64,000 bases of DNA from Chitinophaga nivalis (GTDB lineage: Bacteria; Bacteroidota; Bacteroidia; Chitinophagales; Chitinophagaceae). The stretch covers positions 186,001 through 250,000 of the forward strand of contig NZ_JAPDNR010000001.1 of assembly GCF_025989125.1 (NCBI RefSeq). Direction: 5' to 3'. This document shows positions 43,070 to 51,297 of the stretch, one piece after another. Under the pieces are notes generated by a model, which was not told the DNA's origin, made no database searches, and saw only the letters and a list, made by a program, of their open reading frames with translations. Position 1 is the stretch's first letter; each line of letters starts with the position of its first letter. Both the position numbers and the translations under genes were made by a program.

Positions 43070-43663
43070 CTACCGGTCGTTTTTAACAAACAGGGCTTTC
43101 CCGAAAGTATGATTCACTTCTACCTGTACGAGGGTCCCGTTTTCATACTTATAAATATTCTTCTTTCCTTCCGGCATGACCAGTTCATATTGCCCGTTCC
43201 CCACGGCTTTTAATGCTAGAAAGCGGCCTTGCGCTTCCGAGAATACACGGCTGACAGATTTTGGTTCTGCAAAATACAGATCGGCCACACACTCTTCTAT
43301 CACAGCATCACTGATAACAGATCGATTACCATTTAAAACAATCGTATAGTCTTTACCGTTACGATGCGTAGTGGTTTGCTTGTCTTCTCCGCTTTTGCCG
43401 GAAATACGGCTGGATTTGGACACAGACAGTACATTGTTATGATATTCATTGTTAATGTCGCTGGTAATTTTGGCCAGGATGGTTTGAATACGCGTTTTGA
43501 TAACGATGTTTTTGGCGGCGCCGTTTATTTTACGGCTGGCTTCAATGGTACCTACAGCGTGGTTGGCAATCCTTACTTCAAAGGTATTCGTTTGTGCCTG
43601 CGACGGCAGGTACAATACAGCAGCGATGATGAGCGTTGAGCATACACGGAAAAAACTGGACAT
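43070..43663 (-). CDS. secreted DUF6134-like protein
   Basis: Signal peptide (YLPSQAQ|TNTF) and a small beta-rich domain opening with FEVRIANHAVGTIEASRKI and including YYHN-like and LVMPEGKKNIYKYENGTLVQVEV strands. This matches my recollection of DUF6134 proteins in Bacteroidota, with only moderate certainty. Function is unknown. It stands alone between a convergent gene and the korA terminator. Confidence 0.7.
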   Translation of the reverse strand: MSSFFRVCSTLIIAAVLYLPSQAQTNTFEVRIANHAVGTIEASRKINGAAKNIVIKTRIQTILAKITSDINNEYHNNVLSVSKSSRISGKSGEDKQTTTHRNGKDYTIVLNGNRSVISDAVIEECVADLYFAEPKSVSRVFSEAQGRFLALKAVGNGQYELVMPEGKKNIYKYENGTLVQVEVNHTFGKALFVKNDR

Positions 43664-43735
43664 ACAAATGATTTGGCTTAAACTGACAAGATTTGGGCAG
43701 GGGATTTAGCTGTAATCGTCCCCTTATGGGAAAAT

Positions 43736-43768
43736 ACAAAAAATCCTGTCACGACGGACAGGATTTTT
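43736..43768. terminator. bidirectional terminator downstream of korA
   Basis: The stem AATCCTGTC / GACAGGATT (43742-43750 / 43757-43765) has a 6-nt loop, an A-run before and T5 after. It terminates the minus-strand oxidoreductase gene. Confidence 0.85.
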
Positions 43769-43803
43769 GTAGCAAATAATAAAATAATATTTTATCAGGC
43801 AGC

Positions 43804-45654
43804 CTAAGCCAGCATTTCTTTGATTTTTGTGATCAGTTCACCTTTGGTAATAGGTACCCCCATTATCTTGTGATAACCCTGGGCATCAATCAGGTACTGG
43901 TCGCGGATAATCTTAATCAGTTGTCCGTTATTGATTTCCGGAATCAATACCTTGTCGTAGCTATGCAGTATTTCACCGAGATTTTTCGGGAAAGGACGCA
44001 GGTGACGGAGGTGTGCGTGTGCTACCTCATGTCCTTCACTCAGCAGGTCCAGTACAGCGCTTTTTATCGCACCATAGGTAGATCCCCATCCCAGTACCAG
44101 TACTTTTCCTTTTTCAGGTCCGAGTTCTATTTTCTGTGCCGGAATATGATCCGCAATCTTATCTACCTTCTCCTGACGGATTTTCACCATGAGCTGGTGA
44201 TTTTCCGGATCATAGCTCACGTTACCGGTGATATTCTGTTTTTCCAGGCCACCGATCCGGTGTTCCAGGCCGGGTGTGCCAGGTATAGCCCAGGGCCGTA
44301 CCAGGTTTTCATCGCGCAGGTAAGGCAGGAAGTTTTCCTCTCCTTCATCCAGCTGCGTTTTGAATTTCACCGCAATTTCCGGTAAATCAGCTGCTTTAGG
44401 GAAGCGCCATGGTTCTGCACCATTGGCAATATATCCGTCGCTGAGGAAAATAACCGGTGTCATATGTTGTACTGAAATCCGGAAAGCTTCAAAGATCGCT
44501 TCGAAACAATCTGCCGGGGTGGAAGCCGAAATAACCGGCATCGGGCATTCGCCGTTACGGCCATAATATGCCTGTAACAGATCCGATTGTTCGGTTTTGG
44601 TAGGCAATCCCGTAGAAGGGCCACCACGCTGAATATCAATGATCAGTAACGGAATTTCGAGCATCACGGCCAGTCCCATGGCTTCGCCTTTCAGGGCTAC
44701 GCCGGGGCCGGAAGTAGTGGTAATACCCATATGTCCGCCATAGGAAGCACCAATGGCAGAAGTAATCCCTGCAATTTCATCTTCCGCCTGGAAGGTACGG
44801 ATACCGAAGTTCTTAAAGCGGCTGAGTTCATGCAGGATATCAGATGCCGGTGTGATTGGGTAAGTACCCAGGAAAAGCGGCAAATTGGATTTCTGTGCTG
44901 CTGCTACCAGTCCGTATGCCAGCGCCGTATTACCGGTGATGCTGCGATAGGTGCCTGGTTCCATTCTGGCTTTTTCCACGCGGTAGCGGGTGGTAAAGGC
45001 TTCTACCGTATCGGCGAAGTTATAGCCGGCATGCAGTACGCGCAGGTTACTTTCCAGGATATCTGGTTTTTTGCCGAATTTATCCTTCAGGAAGGTTTCG
45101 GTGTTTTCCATGTTACGGTCATACAACCAGTACAGGAAGCCCAGCACGAACATGTTTTTGGCGCGGTCTTTCTCCTTCATGCCCATGCTCATATCTTTCA
45201 GCGCTTCCCGGGTCATTTTGGTGACGTCCATGGTATGCAGCTGATAATCAGTCAGTGAGCCGTCTTCCAGTGGGTTTACCCCTTCCGGATAGTTGGCAAG
45301 CCGCAGGTTTTTGGAATCAAAACCATCTGTATTGGCAATGATGATTCCTCCCTTCTTCAGCCCTTTCAGGTTTGCTTTTAAAGCGGCAGCATTCATCGCT
45401 ACCAGTACATCACAGGCATCGCCCGGGGTAAATATTCTGTTAGAAGAAAAATGAAGCTGAAATCCGCTCACGCCTGGCAGGGTCCCTATCGGGGCACGTA
45501 TTTCCGCCGGAAAATCGGGGAATGTGCTCAGGTCATTACCAAATAAAGCGGTATTGTTTGAAAACTGGGTACCTGTTAACTGCATCCCGTCTCCACTGTC
45601 GCCTGCAAATTTTATCACTACATCCTCCAGCTGTTGAATCGAAGTATTAGGCAT
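43804..45654 (-). CDS. korA: 2-oxoacid:ferredoxin oxidoreductase alpha subunit (KorA-type, fused gamma-alpha)
   Basis: Oxidatively decarboxylates 2-oxoacids (2-oxoglutarate most likely) with ferredoxin. The N-terminal gamma domain (VVIKFAGDSGDGMQLTGTQFS, residues ~10-190) is fused to the alpha pyrimidine-binding domain (GNTALAYGLVAAAQ...YPITPASDILHELS, ...QAEDEIAGI, TSGPGVALKGE). The 616-aa length fits the fused form. The beta subunit that holds TPP and Fe-S is not adjacent: the next gene is a DUF6134-like protein beyond a terminator. The substrate assignment is by family and is moderate. Confidence 0.88.
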   Translation of the reverse strand: MPNTSIQQLEDVVIKFAGDSGDGMQLTGTQFSNNTALFGNDLSTFPDFPAEIRAPIGTLPGVSGFQLHFSSNRIFTPGDACDVLVAMNAAALKANLKGLKKGGIIIANTDGFDSKNLRLANYPEGVNPLEDGSLTDYQLHTMDVTKMTREALKDMSMGMKEKDRAKNMFVLGFLYWLYDRNMENTETFLKDKFGKKPDILESNLRVLHAGYNFADTVEAFTTRYRVEKARMEPGTYRSITGNTALAYGLVAAAQKSNLPLFLGTYPITPASDILHELSRFKNFGIRTFQAEDEIAGITSAIGASYGGHMGITTTSGPGVALKGEAMGLAVMLEIPLLIIDIQRGGPSTGLPTKTEQSDLLQAYYGRNGECPMPVISASTPADCFEAIFEAFRISVQHMTPVIFLSDGYIANGAEPWRFPKAADLPEIAVKFKTQLDEGEENFLPYLRDENLVRPWAIPGTPGLEHRIGGLEKQNITGNVSYDPENHQLMVKIRQEKVDKIADHIPAQKIELGPEKGKVLVLGWGSTYGAIKSAVLDLLSEGHEVAHAHLRHLRPFPKNLGEILHSYDKVLIPEINNGQLIKIIRDQYLIDAQGYHKIMGVPITKGELITKIKEMLA

Positions 45655-45849
45655 CTATTATTCTTTTAAAATATTCTTTATAAAGATGTAAATTTAAGTA
45701 ATCGGCGGGTAGTATCACCATGTCTGTACAGATTGATCCTCATCTCTCAGCAAAAGTACACAACTTTAATAGACTAATACAACAGGAATGCTTTATTCGC
45801 ATTACTTCTTGTTATGGGTGATAACAGAAAGTTATTGTTTAGAAAATGC

Positions 45850-45857
45850 TAATTTTG
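45850..45857 (+). promoter_or_regulatory. -7 box upstream of the Bax inhibitor-1 gene
   Basis: TAATTTTG exactly matches TAnnTTTG about 75 bp before the ATG at 45933. The -33 element is not convincing. Confidence 0.45.
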
Positions 45858-45932
45858 TTGGAGAAGGTGACCGATTACGGGCAAATATCAAATCAAATCG
45901 TATTTTTAACCCATAATTTTAAACTATACTTT

Positions 45933-46670
45933 ATGGCATTATTTCAATCGAATAACCCTGTACTTAAAGAAGACGTATTTAATAAAGCTCCCTACGCTAC
46001 CGGCGATGCGATGACCATCCGGGGCACTGTGAACAAAATGTCCTTTTTATTAATCATGCTGATGGCAGCATCCGTGTTTTCCTGGGGCCAGTACTACAGA
46101 GGTAGTGCCGTACTCCCGCTGGTAATCGGTGGCGCTATTGGTGGCTTTATATTGGCGCTGGTAATTATTTTCAAAAAAGAATGGTCTCCTTACCTGGCAC
46201 CAGCCTACGCTATTGCGGAAGGTTTGTTCCTTGGCGCCATCTCCGCTATGTACGAAAGTCAGTGGCATGGTATTGTGTTACAGGCGGTAGGTCTTACTTT
46301 CGGTACTTTCATCGCGATGCTGGTGTTATACCGTACGGGAGTGATCCGCGCTACAGAACGTTTTAAATCCATTATTATCACAGCTACTGCGGGTATTGCA
46401 TTCTTCTACCTGATAGCCATCGTACTGCGCCTGTTTAATATTGATATGCCATTTATTCACAGCAGTGGTACTTTCGGTATTATCTTTTCCCTGGTGGTAG
46501 TAGGTGTAGCCGCTTTAAACCTGATCCTGGATTTCGACATGATAGAACAGGGTGCTGCGCACGGTGCTCCTAAGTATTACGAGTGGTATGCATCTTTCGG
46601 ATTAATGGTGACACTGGTGTGGTTGTATCTCGAGATCCTGCGGCTGTTAAGTAAATTAAACAGAAGATAA
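45933..46670 (+). CDS. Bax inhibitor-1/YccA-family membrane protein
   Basis: Seven hydrophobic segments and typical YccA/BI-1 features: AYAIAEGLFLGAISAMYE, the acidic segment NLILDFDMIEQGA, and the closing EWYASFGLMVTLVWLYLEILRLL. Family members act as pH-sensitive ion leak channels or protease modulators; the role here is unknown. The frame opens at 45846, but the ATG at 45933 (MALFQSNNPVLKEDVF) matches homologues and gives 245 aa. Confidence 0.92.
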   Translation: MALFQSNNPVLKEDVFNKAPYATGDAMTIRGTVNKMSFLLIMLMAASVFSWGQYYRGSAVLPLVIGGAIGGFILALVIIFKKEWSPYLAPAYAIAEGLFLGAISAMYESQWHGIVLQAVGLTFGTFIAMLVLYRTGVIRATERFKSIIITATAGIAFFYLIAIVLRLFNIDMPFIHSSGTFGIIFSLVVVGVAALNLILDFDMIEQGAAHGAPKYYEWYASFGLMVTLVWLYLEILRLLSKLNRR

Positions 46671-46689
46671 TTCTCTGATAAGCATATTT

Positions 46690-46728
46690 GCAAAAGCCAT
46701 CCGATATCGGATGGCTTTTTTTGTTTTG
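46690..46728 (+). terminator. intrinsic terminator of the Bax inhibitor-1 gene
   Basis: A perfect 28-bp palindrome AAAAGCCATCCGAT / ATCGGATGGCTTTT is followed by T-rich sequence. Confidence 0.88.
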
Positions 46729-46952
46729 TTAATGTCTTCCAAAAATATTGTTAAAGGATCGCAGTACCCACTTTTATGGCACCGTAATTGCAAAATCTGA
46801 TAGCACAACAAGTTCTTTAGCAGTTAAGGCAGAACAGTGATCATTCCATCGAAAGTATAGATTGTCAACAAATGAAACAGCACGACAACGTATGACATGG
46901 GAATTAATACAAACAGCGAAGCATAAGAAACAAAGATTGTGTGTACTTAAAG
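46729..46952. other. gene-free stretch, first part of the 725-bp interval
   Basis: No ORF of 60 codons or more exists in any frame of the track. Composition is more A-rich than the flanking genes and I see no strong promoter or repeat. It leads into the structured region at 46953-47234. Confidence 0.5.
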
Positions 46953-47234
46953 GTCAGTGAACATATTAGTCAGTGAACAGTGGGATACATTATCCGCCTT
47001 AACAGCAACACCTGGATCATATAGAATGCTGAAATGATCAAGTGTATACTTGTTGCAGGAGCTATCATGCTCCACTTAAACCTGCAACTGTTATTGACAA
47101 TCAGAAAGGACAACGGTTCATCCGTTAGTGAAGCAGTATAATATCAGCATATTAAACAAAGAGCAATAGTTGGTTTTCATAGGGGTTAATCAAAAAGCCG
47201 GTTCCGTACGTCTGTGCGGCCGGCTTATTTTTTT
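46953..47234 (+). ncRNA. candidate structured noncoding RNA ending in an intrinsic terminator
   Basis: No ORF. It begins with an 11-bp direct repeat GTCAGTGAACA (46953, 46969). Successive small hairpins follow: GGATA-cat-TATCC (46983-46995), GATCAT/ATGATC (47015-47039), CAAGT-gtat-ACTTG (47039-47052), GGAGC/GCTCC (47058-47073) nested with GTTGCAGG/CCTGCAAC (47052-47059 / 47081-47088), and AACGG/CCGTT (47112-47126). The end is AAGCCGG/CCGGCTT (47195-47201 / 47220-47226) followed by T7. A terminator with no gene in the ~460 bp before it argues for a transcript. It does not match tmRNA, RNase P, SRP or 6S signatures I know. No clear promoter was found. Confidence 0.38.
47192..47234 (+). terminator. 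intrinsic terminator with no upstream protein gene
   Basis: Stem AAGCCGG / CCGGCTT with additional inner CCG/CGG pairing, followed by ATTTTTTT. The nearest plus-strand stop codon upstream is at 46670 and already has its own terminator. Confidence 0.8.
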
Positions 47235-47377
47235 CTCTTTACTATATCCCGCAGCCCGGCCAGATTCGCCCTCTCCTTCCAGCTCATTAAGGCATCTTGT
47301 ATGCTAAAAATTTTCAGAATTACAGCCACCCTTCATAGGGGTAAACGTTTTGCTAACCGTCATTCATAAAAACGAGG

Positions 47378-47392
47378 CTCACTCAATGTGAG
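47378..47392 (+). promoter_or_regulatory. hairpin 3 nt before the GIN-lipoprotein start codon
   Basis: CTCAC-TCAAT-GTGAG lies immediately before the ATG at 47396 and would occlude the ribosome-entry region if folded in the mRNA. Confidence 0.4.
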
Positions 47393-47395
47393 ATT

Positions 47396-48145
47396 ATGAA
47401 AAAACAAATCATTATCACATATACCGGTTTAAGCGTTGGATGGCTGGTGTTAATGCTGGTTATATTCAGTGTTATCTTTACCGGTTGTACAAAAGAAAAT
47501 ATCAGCGGCTCCGGGCGTATTACCTTTACGACCCGCAGCACCAATAGTTTCACTGACGTGGAGATCTCAGGGCCTTTTGAAATACATTTATTGCAGGACA
47601 ACAAAAACATTGTGGAGATCAGGGCAGAAGATAATATTACAGATATTGTGGAAACCTATACCAGTAATAATAAGTTATTGGTCCGGATAAAAAAGGATGT
47701 CACCCTCCGTCATCATCAGCCCATTCACATCTATGTACACAGCAATATTTATCAACGGGTCATCTTTGATGGTTCCGGCTCTTTAGATAATGAGGATACC
47801 TTATATACACCGCTTTTCAAGTATGAACTGAACGGCAATGTAAATACATCGCTGCAACTGGCTGCATCGGATTTGTCGACCACACTCAACGGCAACGGTA
47901 GTATTATCCTGCGTGGAAGTGCTTTTACCATCTATAGTCAGATTAATGGCAACGGCAACATATCAGGATTAGACCTGACCACGCAGAATGCCTACATTAC
48001 CATCCGTGGATCGGGCGATCATTCCATCCGGGTAGCGAAAGAACTGGAAGCCACTATTCTTGGCCATGGCGACATCAGTTATATTGGCAATCCTTACAAA
48101 ATAGATACTGACATCAGAGGATCAGGCAGATTGATCCGGCTGTAA
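47396..48145 (+). CDS. GIN-domain (DUF2807) lipoprotein
   Basis: N-terminal hydrophobic segment ending in a probable lipobox (IFTGC, Cys31), then a right-handed beta-helix-like GIN/DUF2807 domain. Repeated strands carry Asn-Gly-x-Gly turns (LNGNVNT, LNGNGSI, INGNGNIS, RGSGDHS, LGHGDIS, RGSGRL). The opening motif FTDVEISGPFEIHLLQ is typical. These surface or periplasmic proteins have unknown function. The 249-aa length is normal. Two TTCATAGGGGT copies (47176, 47332) and a start-proximal hairpin lie upstream. Confidence 0.88.
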   Translation: MKKQIIITYTGLSVGWLVLMLVIFSVIFTGCTKENISGSGRITFTTRSTNSFTDVEISGPFEIHLLQDNKNIVEIRAEDNITDIVETYTSNNKLLVRIKKDVTLRHHQPIHIYVHSNIYQRVIFDGSGSLDNEDTLYTPLFKYELNGNVNTSLQLAASDLSTTLNGNGSIILRGSAFTIYSQINGNGNISGLDLTTQNAYITIRGSGDHSIRVAKELEATILGHGDISYIGNPYKIDTDIRGSGRLIRL

Positions 48146-48200
48146 TACAATACTCTTTTTTCGTATAATCTACACTGTTATATTGTCTGTGTTTAAAATG

Positions 48201-48230
48201 TAAAGGCCCCCGCATTTGCGGAGGCCTTTT
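48201..48230. terminator. bidirectional terminator between the GIN-lipoprotein and 2H phosphoesterase genes
   Basis: Stem AAAGGCC-C-CCGC / GCGG-A-GGCCTTT, one internal mismatch, with T4 on the plus strand and complementary A-rich flank for the convergent minus gene. Confidence 0.78.
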
Positions 48231-48259
48231 ACGTATATCATCTTTTGTGCGGCCTGTTA

Positions 48260-49639
48260 TCAGGCACCACCTAATTTGCATTTCTGCAGCACTTCCCATG
48301 ATTTACCGTTGTGACGGAGGAAGTACAGGTTGTTTACCTTGAAGGTAGCCTCATACTCCTTGTTCTCATATTCGGGCCATGCTTTGTTGAACTGATCATC
48401 TTCCAGGTCTTTGAACGCCACTGTTACGTGTGGGGTGAAGCCTGTACGTGCCAGCATGGTACTGAAGCCAAACTCCTTACGCAGGAAGTTGATCAGCTGA
48501 CGGTGCATAGCAGACATGGTTTCACTTTTTTCCACGTTGATGAACAGTACACGGTTCTGTTTATTCGGGAAAGTACCGAAGCCTTTGAGTGATACTTCAA
48601 AAGGAGCCTGTGTTTTGGCAAACTCTGTGAGTTCATCGCAGAAAGCTTTTTCCAGTGCCGGATCAGCAGTGAAAGGTACCTGCAGCGTGATGTGCGGTAA
48701 TACTTTCAGTGCGTACATCGGACCGTATTGCTCTGCAAATTCCTGTTTGATTTTTATGATTTCCTTACCTACTTCAGCAGTGGGTAATAAGGCAATAAAG
48801 TAGATTTTATTATCTGGTTTTGGTTCGGAGCGTTGAGGTCTTCCACCCTGTCTTGGGTTTCCGCCACCACGATTGTAACCACCGCCGCCACCGCCGCGAT
48901 TGTAACCACCACCGCCGCCGCCGCGATTGTAACCACCGCCGCCACCGCCGCGATCGTAACCACCACCGCCGCCGCCGCGATTGTAACCACCGCCGCCACC
49001 GCCGCGATCGTAACCACCACCGCCGCCGCCGCGATCGTAACCACCGCCGCCACCGCCGCGATTGTAACCACCGCCGCCACCGCCGCGATCGTAACCACCA
49101 CCGCCGCTGCCGCCACGATCATAACCACCGCCGCCACCGCCGCGATTGTAACCACCGCCGCCACCGCCGCGATCGTAACCACCACCGCCGCTGCCGCCGC
49201 GATCATAACCACCGCCGCCACCGCCGCGATTGTAACCACCGCCGCCACCGCCGCGATCGTAACCACCACCGCCGCTGCCACCGCGATCGTAACCGCCGCC
49301 ACCGCCACTGCGATCATAACCACCGCTGCCGCCGCGATCGTAACCGCCGCCACCGCCGCGATCATAACCACCGCCGCCGCCATTGTAGCCACCGCGATCA
49401 TAACCGCCACCATCGCGGTTATATCCACCATCACGATTGTAATCACGCGGACGATATCCGCCTTCTCGATTGTAACTTGGACGACCTTCCTGGCCTCCAG
49501 TGTTGTAGTCGGGCTTTCCGCCTTCCCGCTCAGTATTTACGTTGGGTTTGTCGTCGCCTTTCTCCTTATTGGGATCATTCTCTTTGTTGGTGTCAGAAGA
49601 GTAAGGCCTGCGGGGGCGTTCGTTTCTCTCAAAATTCAT
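48260..49639 (-). CDS. 2H phosphoesterase (2'-5' RNA ligase-like, LigT family) with RGG-like Gly repeat tail
   Basis: The C-terminal ~185 residues are a 2H phosphoesterase domain with both catalytic motifs, H316-I-T-L (VLPHITLQVPF) and H404-V-T-V (FTPHVTVAF), as in 2'-5' RNA ligase/cyclic phosphodiesterases acting on RNA ends or cyclic phosphates. The N-terminus is a charged tail (residues 1-58) and ~200 residues of nine-residue units Y[D/N]RGGGGGG (59-260), resembling eukaryotic RGG boxes. LigT-like proteins are normally ~180 aa; this is 459 aa. It starts 9 bp after kynU and is probably co-transcribed with it. RNA binding or condensate formation by the tail is inference. Confidence 0.88.
   Translation of the reverse strand: MNFERNERPRRPYSSDTNKENDPNKEKGDDKPNVNTEREGGKPDYNTGGQEGRPSYNREGGYRPRDYNRDGGYNRDGGGYDRGGYNGGGGGYDRGGGGGYDRGGSGGYDRSGGGGGYDRGGSGGGGYDRGGGGGGYNRGGGGGGYDRGGSGGGGYDRGGGGGGYNRGGGGGGYDRGGSGGGGYDRGGGGGGYNRGGGGGGYDRGGGGGGYDRGGGGGGYNRGGGGGGYDRGGGGGGYNRGGGGGGYNRGGGGGGYNRGGGNPRQGGRPQRSEPKPDNKIYFIALLPTAEVGKEIIKIKQEFAEQYGPMYALKVLPHITLQVPFTADPALEKAFCDELTEFAKTQAPFEVSLKGFGTFPNKQNRVLFINVEKSETMSAMHRQLINFLRKEFGFSTMLARTGFTPHVTVAFKDLEDDQFNKAWPEYENKEYEATFKVNNLYFLRHNGKSWEVLQKCKLGGA
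48860..49465 (-). repeat. Gly/Arg/Tyr coding repeat array (27-bp unit, 84-bp higher-order unit)
   Basis: Units encode Y[D/N]RGGGGGG (27 bp), with one 10-residue variant YDRGGSGGGG. The order YDRGGSGGGG-YDRGGGGGG-YNRGGGGGG (28 residues, 84 bp) recurs three times almost identically, showing block duplication. The G+C-rich array is open in several other frames, which explains long antisense ORFs. Confidence 0.92.
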
Positions 49640-49648
49640 CTTACTTAA

Positions 49649-50917
49649 TTAAGCGTTTGAAGCAATATTAGCTATGATTTCATAAAAATGAAATACGTCC
49701 TGATAGGAGTTATACAAAGGTGCCGGTGAAACCCTGATAACTCCGGGCTCTCTCCAGTCAACGATTATACCGGCATCCGTCATTCGTTGATGTATCTCTT
49801 TACCTTTATCCAAAAACAGCAAAGATAACTGAGCGCCACGTTCATTACAATTTTCTGGTGTAATTATTTGGAAATTTATGCCTTTTAACTGCTGCAGCAA
49901 GAACGCCAGATAACTGGTCATTCCGATGCTTTTAGTACGTAAAGCGCCGATTCCGGCAGCTTCAAATAATTCCAGGGATGCTTTCAGACTTACCATATTA
50001 AACACCTGAGCGGTGCTTTGCTGCCAGCCTTCAGCTTCTTTTTTAGGCACAAACCCTTTTTCCATTTTGAAACGTGCACTCTCTTCGTTACCCCACCAGC
50101 CTCCAAGACGGAGAAATCCGCTGTTGCTGGCATGTTTTTCATGCACAAATGCGCCTCCTACCGCGCCGGGACCGCCATTCAGGTACTTATAAGAGCACCA
50201 AACGGCAAAATCTACTTCCCAATTGTGCAATTCAACCGGTATATTTCCTGCTACGTGTGCCAGGTCAAAACCTGCATAAGCGCCAGCATGATGTGCTGCT
50301 GCAGTAATTGCGGGTATATCAAAAAACTGTCCTGTATAATAATTAATACCACCAAATAGAACAAGTGCTAAGCTATCACTTTCCCTGTTAATAATCTCCA
50401 AAATATCTTCCAATCTTATCAAATGCTCTCCTACTCTTGGGGAAACCTCGATGATTGCATTTTCCGGATCCAGTCCGTGAAATTTCACCTGCGTTTCTAC
50501 TGCATACTGATCGCTGGGAAAAGCTCCTGCCTCCATTAACACTTTAAACCGCTGTTTGGTTGGCCGATAAAAACTCAGCATCATCAGGTGAAGATTAACG
50601 GTAAGTGTATTCATCACCGTTAGCTCCTGCTGACTGGCGCCTAAAATGGCCGTCAACGGCTTACTGCAATATTGCTGATAATACAACCAGGGATTTTTTG
50701 CGGCCCAATAACCTTCCACTGCACACTGCTGCCAATCGGCTAACTCCTGTTCTATGGCTGCTTTTACATTTTTTGGTTGCAATCCAAGGGAATTCCCACA
50801 TAAATAAATCGCATCCTTTCCTTTACGTTGTGGAAAATAAAACTGCTCCCTGAATTTATTTAGTGGATCCTGTTGGTCCTTCTCTTTAGCAAATGCTAAC
50901 GATGCTACGTACTCCAT
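49649..50917 (-). CDS. kynU: kynureninase
   Basis: PLP enzyme that cleaves (3-hydroxy)kynurenine to (3-hydroxy)anthranilate and alanine in tryptophan breakdown/NAD synthesis. YLCGNSLGLQPK near residue 38, the PLP-phosphate site, GFDLAHVAGN (Asp218) and the Schiff-base Lys244 in CSYKYLNGGPG are all visible. The 422-aa length is normal. No other kynurenine-pathway gene is in the window. The following gene, 9 bp away, is the 2H phosphoesterase. The DNA is more A/T-rich by eye than its neighbours. Confidence 0.95.
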   Translation of the reverse strand: MEYVASLAFAKEKDQQDPLNKFREQFYFPQRKGKDAIYLCGNSLGLQPKNVKAAIEQELADWQQCAVEGYWAAKNPWLYYQQYCSKPLTAILGASQQELTVMNTLTVNLHLMMLSFYRPTKQRFKVLMEAGAFPSDQYAVETQVKFHGLDPENAIIEVSPRVGEHLIRLEDILEIINRESDSLALVLFGGINYYTGQFFDIPAITAAAHHAGAYAGFDLAHVAGNIPVELHNWEVDFAVWCSYKYLNGGPGAVGGAFVHEKHASNSGFLRLGGWWGNEESARFKMEKGFVPKKEAEGWQQSTAQVFNMVSLKASLELFEAAGIGALRTKSIGMTSYLAFLLQQLKGINFQIITPENCNERGAQLSLLFLDKGKEIHQRMTDAGIIVDWREPGVIRVSPAPLYNSYQDVFHFYEIIANIASNA

Positions 50918-51297
50918 GGTCTTCCAATCTGTCGCCTGGCTTTCTTTTTAATGGCGATTTTCTTCTGTTCTAGTGTAAAGCTGTATCTTATTTCCTCATA
51001 ATTATAAAACAGGCGAATACGCAAACTGTTTAAAACAGGCTATTTCTTCTATATACTTATTTCTCAATTATCATACGGCATATAAGGCTAAGGCTGTATA
51101 TGGCTAGTAACGTGTCAAGTTTCTTCAGGGTCAAAAGTAATAAAGCCTATTCAAATGCCCTTCATTCCGATTGTTAAAATTTGTTAATGATAGCAAAATA
51201 AAGGTTCTTTTCCTAAGATACAAAAAAAAATCCGTCCCGAAGAATCGGGACGGAGACTGTTTACCTACAACTGTTACACTGTATTACTAAAAAAGAC
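50918..51297. other. 380-bp gene-free interval between kynU and the RND pump
   Basis: A/T-rich. It holds the RND-operon terminator (51221-51254) and presumably the kynU promoter, which I cannot pinpoint. No ORF or repeat was seen. Confidence 0.5.
51221..51254 (-). terminator. intrinsic terminator of the RND efflux operon
   Basis: A perfect 10-bp stem TCCGTCCCGA / TCGGGACGGA with an AGAA loop is followed by nine T on the minus strand. Confidence 0.92.

Noticed and set aside
46671..47395. tmRNA, RNase P RNA, SRP RNA or 6S RNA in the long gap
   Set aside because: Diagnostic stretches of these RNAs were looked for by eye and not found; the region is kept only as an unclassified candidate.
48820..49671. 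Plus-strand open frames of 271-283 codons across the Gly-rich gene
   Set aside because: They are open only because the GC-rich repeat lacks stops in several frames; the products are His/Arg or Ala/Thr simple repeats with no domain.
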